Assembly (NCBI GenBank): GCA_937927985.1
Contig: CALFWH010000155.1
Span: forward strand, 1-10,185
Source of the DNA: an uncultured bacterium
Lineage (GTDB): Bacteria > DRYD01
Reading direction: 5' to 3'
Length of the DNA: 10,185 nt
The translations under genes and the position numbers were made by a program. Position 1 is the stretch's first letter; each line of letters starts with the position of its first letter. Below the pieces are notes generated by a model. The model saw only the letters and a list, made by a program, of their open reading frames with translations. It made no database searches and had not been told where the DNA came from. Positions 6,207 to 10,185 of the stretch are shown one piece after another.

Positions 6207-7107
6207 AAAATGGTAAAATTAAACTAACAGAAACAGTAATCAAAGAAATATAACCTATATTAACCTGATTTCTCATAACAGGAATATGAGTTAATAAGTC
6301 TTTGTAATTCATACTATCAATGAAAACTTTTATAAATAAAGGAAAACTTAGAAAAGCTAATAAAGAAAGTATCTTTAGATAACCAATAAAAAACAAGTAA
6401 AGTATTATTGAGTAGAAAATTAACATAAGAAAGAAATAAATCATAGAAGCTTTTTTTCTACCAAATCTTACTACCCAGTTCTTAACATTAGCTTTTTTAT
6501 CGTTTTCATAATCTGGAAATTCATTTATTAGTAAAACACAAGACTTCCATAATCCTGGAAGTAAAAACAATAGAAAAGTATAAAAATCAAATAGATACTG
6601 TTGAGAATCAAACATACAGATATAGCTACCAACGGATATGCAAGAAAATCCTACAATCATTGCAATTTCACCTAAGCCAATGGGCTTAAGAAGAGGAGTA
6701 TAAAGAAGAATCATTAATATTCCTATAAATCCTATAATGATAATTATTTTGTGTTGTAAAGCTAAAAATACACCTATAGAAGTTCCCACAATAAATAGTA
6801 TTAATGCCCAAGTGCCCATTTGGAAAGGGGTAAGCAGTCCTTTAACTAAATATCCCCCACCCCCACTATATTCAGACAAGCTTTCAATACTATCATTACC
6901 TCTTAAATAATCAAAAACCTCGTTAAAAGCGTTAACTGATAAATGCAAAAATAAAACCCCAATCAATGCTAAAATAGCATTGGATAGATTAAAATATCCT
7001 TTACTGTAAGCCAAACTTACACCTAAAAGCCAACAAGGTACCGATGTTAAAACAATGTGTGGCCGTATGGATAAGAAATAATCCTTTATAACTGATATCA
7101 TTCTCAA
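6205..7107 (-). CDS. UbiA-family membrane prenyltransferase
   Basis: Integral membrane enzyme of the UbiA superfamily, which transfers a polyprenyl chain from its diphosphate to an acceptor. Both Asp-rich Mg-diphosphate motifs are visible: NEVFDYLRGND (62-72), matching the MenA-type NDxxDxxxGxD, and NEFPDYENDKKAN (195-207), followed by the family's VVRFG (212-216). SGGGGYLVKGLLTP (81-94) is also typical of MenA-like members. Hydrophobic helices cover most of the rest, as expected for an 8-9 helix protein of 300 residues. The frame opens at TTG 7107, but ATG 7101 (third codon) is the more likely start; neither has a clear Shine-Dalgarno. It heads the minus-strand operon with an inositol-phosphate synthase. 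No menaquinone, ubiquinone or heme genes are nearby, so the acceptor is unproven; a cyclitol or its phosphate is the contextual guess, resembling EboC of ebo clusters. Confidence 0.9.
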   Translation of the reverse strand: MRMISVIKDYFLSIRPHIVLTSVPCWLLGVSLAYSKGYFNLSNAILALIGVLFLHLSVNAFNEVFDYLRGNDSIESLSEYSGGGGYLVKGLLTPFQMGTWALILFIVGTSIGVFLALQHKIIIIIGFIGILMILLYTPLLKPIGLGEIAMIVGFSCISVGSYICMFDSQQYLFDFYTFLLFLLPGLWKSCVLLINEFPDYENDKKANVKNWVVRFGRKKASMIYFFLMLIFYSIILYLFFIGYLKILSLLAFLSFPLFIKVFIDSMNYKDLLTHIPVMRNQVNIGYISLITVSVSLILPF

Positions 7108-7123
7108 AAATTTACTAATCTTT

Positions 7124-7129
7124 ATTATA
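7124..7129 (-). promoter_or_regulatory. Possible -10 element for the UbiA operon
   Basis: A perfect TATAAT on the minus strand lies about 20 bp before the UbiA start. The position 17 bp upstream reads TTTAAT, only a partial -35 match. In such AT-rich DNA a chance TATAAT is likely, so this is tentative. Confidence 0.3.
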
Positions 7130-7142
7130 TATTATTCTCAAG

Positions 7143-7148
7143 TATAAT
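7143..7148 (+). promoter_or_regulatory. Possible -10 element for the tRNA-Thr/hslV transcript
   Basis: A perfect TATAAT on the plus strand, 13 bp from the opposite-facing TATAAT of the UbiA gene. A -35 at usual spacing is poor (TTTATT at 16 bp). If used, it leaves a leader of about 115 nt before the tRNA, which is long. An alternative is TTGCCT (7153-7158) with TGTAAA (7175-7180), also weak. At least one promoter must lie in this 164-bp divergent region. Confidence 0.3.
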
Positions 7149-7271
7149 TAAATTGCCTCCAAATATAAAGCTAATGTAAAGTAAATTAAGTTAAACAGGG
7201 GAAAGAAATTTTAGATAGAAAAATAAGAAGGAGAAGCAATTTAACAGAATAGTATCAAAGCTAGCTCATTA

Positions 7272-7343
7272 GCTGGGATAGCTCAGTGGTAGAGCGGCTC
7301 ACTCGTAATGAGCAGGTCGTGGGTTCAAATCCCATTCCCAGCT
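7272..7343 (+). tRNA. tRNA-Thr (anticodon CGT)
   Basis: A full cloverleaf can be drawn: 7-bp acceptor stem GCTGGGA/TCCCAGC, D arm GCTC/GAGC, anticodon arm GCTCA/TGAGC with loop CTCGTAA (anticodon CGT, reading ACG), variable loop AGGTC, and T arm GTGGG/CCCAT with the standard TTCAAAT loop. The discriminator base is T and CCA is not encoded, so CCA must be added by the nucleotidyltransferase. This tRNA decodes an ANN codon and is therefore a t6A substrate, linking it to the TsaB encoded at the left. It is followed 10 nt later by the hslV start codon, so both are likely on one transcript. Confidence 0.97.
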
Positions 7344-7353
7344 TATTAAAAAA

Positions 7354-7878
7354 ATGACAACAATACTAGCAATCAAAAGCCCTAAAAAATTGGTAATAGC
7401 AGGAGATGGACAAGTTACCTTTAATAACTACTCCATTAAAAATACAGCTAAGAAAATTAGGAGAATGTATAGAGATTCGATATTAAGCGGATTTGCTGGA
7501 TCAGCAGCAGATGGACTTGCTCTCTATGAAAAATTAGACAAAAAATTAGAAGAATATAATGGTAACTTAAAAAAAGCAGCTATTGAATTAGCAAGAGAAT
7601 GGAGAACAGATAAAATCTTACGAAGACTAGAAGCAATGATGGTAGTAGGTAATAAAGATACATTACTCATACTTTCTGGAAATGGAGATATAATAGAACC
7701 AGATGATAATATAGCAGCAATCGGTTCAGGAGGCCCCTATGCTTACGCAGCCGCTAAAGCACTATACGAAAATACAAACCTTGATCCCTATGATATAGTA
7801 ATAAAATCCCTATCAATTGCCTCTTCCATATGTATCTATACCAATTCAAATATATCCATTGATTTTATAGAATTCTAA
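7354..7878 (+). CDS. hslV: ATP-dependent protease subunit HslV
   Basis: Proteolytic double-hexamer partner of the HslU unfoldase in the cytoplasm. Removal of Met1 exposes the catalytic Thr2 (MTTILAIK). Other active-site features are GDGQ (17-20, D18), K34 in TAKKIRR, and GSGGPYA with S125. WRTDKILRRLEAM and the C-terminal ICIYTN are characteristic. At 174 residues it is full length. The start codon lies only 10 nt past the tRNA-Thr 3' end and has no Shine-Dalgarno; ATG is fixed by the required MTT start. The usual partner hslU is not next to it: the next gene is tatD, so HslU would have to be encoded elsewhere. The stop codon lies in a tandem 11-bp repeat that leads straight to the tatD start. 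Confidence 0.97.
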   Translation: MTTILAIKSPKKLVIAGDGQVTFNNYSIKNTAKKIRRMYRDSILSGFAGSAADGLALYEKLDKKLEEYNGNLKKAAIELAREWRTDKILRRLEAMMVVGNKDTLLILSGNGDIIEPDDNIAAIGSGGPYAYAAAKALYENTNLDPYDIVIKSLSIASSICIYTNSNISIDFIEF

Positions 7879-7907
7879 AAATATTGCAAAAATATTCTAA
7901 AAATATG
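7875..7907 (+). repeat. Three 11-bp tandem repeats spanning the hslV stop and tatD start
   Basis: Units 7875-7885 (CTAAAAATATT), 7886-7896 (GCAAAAATATT) and 7897-7907 (CTAAAAATATG) are near-identical. The first contains the hslV TAA stop (7876-7878). In the last unit the final T is a G, which creates the ATG (7905-7907) where tatD most likely begins. The whole junction between the two genes is therefore repeat. Confidence 0.85.
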
Positions 7908-8693
7908 GATAATTTACCATTAATAGATCTTCATTGTCACCTTGCAGATGAACAATACACAGTTAACGAAATCTTAGATATTATATTCAATTGTCAAAAA
8001 GAAAATATAATATTGTTTTCAATGAGTACAAACTTTGATGATTATCAAATAAATCTTAATTATTCAAATTATCCTAATGTTTTTATAGGTTTTGGAATAC
8101 ATCCTTATGAGGCACACAAAATAATAAAAAACAATTTTTGGCAAGAAGAAATAGAAAAAATTTTTCAAACCCCAAATCCAAAACTAAAATTCATAGGAGA
8201 AGTTGGCCTTGATTTATATAGAATCCCAGAAACTCAAAATCAACAAATAGAAGTTTTCGAATTTTTTGTATACTTAGCTACTAAATATAAATTACCCCTA
8301 AGTATACATTCCAGAAAAGCAGAAAAAGAAGCATACTATATACTAAACAAATATCAAAAACAAACTCCCTTATCAGCAGTATTTCATAGCTTTACCTGTA
8401 TAGATAAAGAATTAATCAATAAGATAATAGAAAATAATTGGTACTTTGGATTTAACGGAATAATAACTTTCAAAAAATCTCACGAATTACAGGAAGTAAT
8501 AAAATATATATATCAAGCTAAAGGAAATATAACTTGCGAAACAGATAGCCCCTATATATCACCAGAACCCTATAGGGGCAAAAAAAACTATCCCCAAAAC
8601 ATCAAAATAATATACGAAAAAATAAAATCCATTCTTAACACAGATAAATTTATAAACCAACTACCAATAGAAACAAAAGCTATTGAAAGCTAA
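7905..8693 (+). CDS. TatD-family metal-dependent hydrolase
   Basis: TIM-barrel metalloenzyme of the amidohydrolase superfamily; TatD proteins are metal-dependent deoxyribonucleases or deacylases of housekeeping type. Counting from ATG 7905, ligands are H10 and H12 (DLHCHL), E99 (GEVGLD), H135 (SIHSRKA), H161 (FHSFT) and D214 (ETDSP), followed by the family's EPYRGKKNYP (221-230). At 262 residues it is the usual length. The frame also opens upstream at a TTG (7884), but ATG 7905 places DLHCHL near the N-terminus as in other TatDs, so I chose it. No Shine-Dalgarno is visible; the start lies within an 11-bp tandem repeat that also carries the hslV stop. The stop codon overlaps an ATG inside another tandem repeat. 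Which TatD subtype it is cannot be told from sequence alone. Confidence 0.93.
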   Translation: MDNLPLIDLHCHLADEQYTVNEILDIIFNCQKENIILFSMSTNFDDYQINLNYSNYPNVFIGFGIHPYEAHKIIKNNFWQEEIEKIFQTPNPKLKFIGEVGLDLYRIPETQNQQIEVFEFFVYLATKYKLPLSIHSRKAEKEAYYILNKYQKQTPLSAVFHSFTCIDKELINKIIENNWYFGFNGIITFKKSHELQEVIKYIYQAKGNITCETDSPYISPEPYRGKKNYPQNIKIIYEKIKSILNTDKFINQLPIETKAIES

Positions 8694-8730
8694 TGAAAGC
8701 TAATGAAAATTAATGAAAATTAATGAAAAC
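8681..8730 (+). repeat. Five 10-bp tandem repeats with serial TAATG stop-start overlaps
   Basis: Units begin at 8681, 8691, 8701, 8711 and 8721; the consensus is TAATGAAARY, with TATTGAAAGC as the diverged first copy and a decayed sixth (TAAAGAG) at 8731. The tatD stop is the TAA of unit 2. Units 2-5 each contain TAATG, and the ATG of unit 5 (8723) is the likely start of the oxidoreductase gene. ATGs at 8693, 8703 and 8713 open six-codon frames (MKANEN, MKINEN, MKINEN) ending at TAA 8711, 8721 and 8731. The stops at 8711 and 8721 overlap the ATGs at 8713 and 8723; the one at 8731 lies in the decayed unit. Confidence 0.9.
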
Positions 8731-10069
8731 TAAAGAGATAAAAACTGACGTAACTGTAATAGGAGCTGGTACATCAGGAGTATTCACTTCTTTACATTTA
8801 TTAACCAAAGGATATAAAGTAAGCTTAATAGAAAGATCCCCCAGAATAGGAGGAGCTTTAGTTAATAGTTTGGTATATCCTACAGCAGGTTTCCATTCCC
8901 AAAATTTTACCTACTTTTCAAGTCCTTTAGTAGAAAAATTTATAAGAAATTCTATAGAAAATAACCTTAGCTTAGGACATATAAAAGATCCTTTAAGATT
9001 TTCCTCTACCATAACTCCAATCCATCCAACAGCTTACAAAATACTAACTAATCAACTTCTAAATAATAAAAACTTACTCTTTTTCCCCTTATCTGAAATT
9101 CAAAACATAAAATTCCAAAACCAAAAAATAAAATCCATAATTTTAAACTATCAAAATGAAAAATATGAAATAAAAAGTAAAATTTTTGTAGATGGATCAG
9201 GCAATCTAATAACCTCTTTCTTTATTCCTTTAGAATTTAATTTTGATTTACAAAATCTACAAGCACTAACATTGATATTTAAAATATCAAATGTGGACTT
9301 TAATTTAATAGTAAAAGATATCAAAAATAATCCTTCTGAATTTTATCACAAAACAGATCTTGACTTAATACTAAGCCAAAATTTTCTTAGTGTTTCAGGA
9401 TACTATTCCTTAGCAAAACAATATTTAGATAATAAAGAATTACTACTTACCAGAGATAGATTTCTCTTTTTTAGTGATATAGATAAAAACTCAGTAGTAG
9501 TTAATACCACAAGAATCTTTCTTAAAGATATCCATAAACCTGAAAATTTCCATATATCAGAACTAGAAAAATTAGCTTATAAAATTCTTCTAAAACAAGT
9601 TATTTACATTTACAACATTATGAAAAAAAATATTGAAGGATTTAGAAATTCATATATTTCAGAAGTAGCAGATTTTGTAGGAATAAGACAATTTAGGAAT
9701 GTAAAAGGATTATATACTTTAACTTTGCAAGATATAATAGGAGGTAAACATTTTGATGATAACGTATCCATAGGTACCTGGCCAATAGATATTCACATAT
9801 CAAACTCAATCAAAGAAGGTAAAGTGAATGAAAAAGGATACGGAGTACCATATAGATGCTGCATATCTAACTATAAAAACCTTTTATTTGTAGGTAAAAA
9901 TATATCAGCAGATAACTATTCTTTTAGTAGTCTAAGAATACAAGCTACCTTAATGATTTTAGGAGAAAATATAGGAAGAATAATAGAATCTTGTCTAAAC
10001 AAAAAAATTTATCCTCTTGATATAGATTACTCGGAAATAAAAAAAACAGTTAAAATAATTCAATCATGA
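8723..10069 (+). CDS. FAD-dependent oxidoreductase (FAD_oxidored / PF12831-like)
   Basis: A 448-residue flavoprotein. The N-terminal Rossmann fold carries VIGAGTSG (12-19), the ribose-binding E37 after the second strand, and RIGGALVN (41-48); FVDGSGNL (155-162) is the second FAD contact motif. The C-terminal part has RNVKGLYTLTLQDIIGG (325-341), GTWPIDIH (351-358), VPYRCC (375-380) and NLLFVGKNISADNYSFSSLRI (386-406). This order is typical of the FAD_oxidored family, whose members mostly lack a known substrate. There is no signal peptide, transmembrane helix or Fe-S cysteine motif. The start ATG lies in the last 10-bp repeat and has no Shine-Dalgarno, so initiation may depend on coupling to tatD. 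Its stop overlaps the next gene's start (ATGA), so the two are cotranscribed. The substrate cannot be inferred from the sequence or its neighbours. Confidence 0.9.
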   Translation: MKTKEIKTDVTVIGAGTSGVFTSLHLLTKGYKVSLIERSPRIGGALVNSLVYPTAGFHSQNFTYFSSPLVEKFIRNSIENNLSLGHIKDPLRFSSTITPIHPTAYKILTNQLLNNKNLLFFPLSEIQNIKFQNQKIKSIILNYQNEKYEIKSKIFVDGSGNLITSFFIPLEFNFDLQNLQALTLIFKISNVDFNLIVKDIKNNPSEFYHKTDLDLILSQNFLSVSGYYSLAKQYLDNKELLLTRDRFLFFSDIDKNSVVVNTTRIFLKDIHKPENFHISELEKLAYKILLKQVIYIYNIMKKNIEGFRNSYISEVADFVGIRQFRNVKGLYTLTLQDIIGGKHFDDNVSIGTWPIDIHISNSIKEGKVNEKGYGVPYRCCISNYKNLLFVGKNISADNYSFSSLRIQATLMILGENIGRIIESCLNKKIYPLDIDYSEIKKTVKIIQS

Positions 10070-10185
10070 ATAACAATTTAAAAGAAATAGAACAATTAAA
10101 AAACATAATTTTAAACATATCAAGTCCCTTAGGCAAACTTTGTACAGAATATATATTTAATAAAATAAAAGATCAAACAACTATA
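10066..10185 (+). CDS. N-terminal fragment of an unidentified protein (continues past window)
   Basis: An ATG at 10066 overlaps the oxidoreductase stop in an ATGA arrangement and opens 40 codons that remain open at the right edge. The peptide begins MNNNLKEIEQLKNIILN and includes SSPLGKLC; it looks helical and soluble, with no signal peptide or recognisable motif in the visible part. The tight overlap argues for a real, translationally coupled gene, possibly acting with the FAD enzyme. I cannot assign a family from this much sequence. Confidence 0.65.
   Translation, partial: MNNNLKEIEQLKNIILNISSPLGKLCTEYIFNKIKDQTTI

Noticed and set aside
6205..7107. Calling the UbiA gene menA (menaquinone synthesis)
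   Set aside because: The motifs resemble MenA, but no other menaquinone gene is present and the direct neighbour makes a cyclitol phosphate, so the specific name is not supported.
7228..7260. Small leader peptide behind AAGGAG before the tRNA
   Set aside because: No ATG, GTG or TTG follows at usable distance, and the sequence soon runs into the tRNA.
7884..7904. TTG at 7884 as the tatD start, adding seven residues
   Set aside because: ATG 7905 places the DLHCHL motif near the N-terminus as in other TatD proteins; the extra codons only translate the 11-bp repeat.
7905..8693. TatD gene as EboB of an ebo cluster with the UbiA gene
   Set aside because: It is on the other strand, separated by a tRNA and hslV, and all motifs are those of housekeeping TatD; nothing ties it to the UbiA/inositol operon.
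8681..8730. 10-bp repeats as a CRISPR array or minisatellite-encoded peptide
   Set aside because: Units are contiguous with no spacers, and no frame stays open through the repeat because each unit carries a stop.

Overview
The window comes from a bacterium with a very AT-rich genome (about 30% GC by eye). Bacterial markers are a complete bacterial-type tgt, the MEP-pathway gene ispF, tsaB, a type I methionine aminopeptidase, hslV and a tRNA-Thr with no encoded CCA. Codons ATA (Ile), AGA (Arg) and AAA (Lys) dominate. This fits many low-GC lineages, including thermophiles, but does not identify one. No phage, transposon, CRISPR or plasmid feature is visible, so this looks like ordinary chromosome. 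I could not assign a phylum.

Layout. (1) 1-3363, plus strand: the tail of an unidentified gene, then tgt (tRNA queuosine), tsaB (tRNA t6A), ispF (isoprenoid precursors) and map (N-terminal Met removal), tightly packed like an operon. (2) 3366-3413: a strong hairpin plus T-tract ending transcription from the minus strand. (3) 3447-7107, minus strand, transcribed right to left: a UbiA-family prenyltransferase, then after 21 bp a myo-inositol-1-phosphate synthase homologue, then after about 100 bp a subtilisin-like protease that has a consensus ribosome binding site but no signal peptide. (4) 7108-7271: a divergent intergenic region. (5) 7272-10185, plus strand: tRNA-Thr(CGT), hslV starting 10 nt after the tRNA, tatD, an FAD-dependent oxidoreductase, and the first 40 codons of an unidentified gene joined by an ATGA overlap.

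How the genes work together. The left operon is housekeeping: two tRNA modification enzymes, one isoprenoid enzyme and one protein-maturation enzyme. IspF feeds isoprenoid synthesis, and the UbiA enzyme would use a polyprenyl diphosphate. The UbiA plus inositol-phosphate synthase pair is the most suggestive metabolic unit. It resembles the core of ebo-type clusters, which pair a UbiA enzyme with a sugar-phosphate cyclase and are thought to make a prenylated cyclitol; here the cyclase would be an inositol-phosphate synthase.

The most striking DNA-level signal is at the gene junctions. Several carry short tandem duplications of 10-14 bp touching the upstream stop codon, the downstream start codon or both. 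The clearest is a 10-bp repeat between tatD and the oxidoreductase, in which four successive TAATG motifs create a ladder of overlapping stop and start codons.
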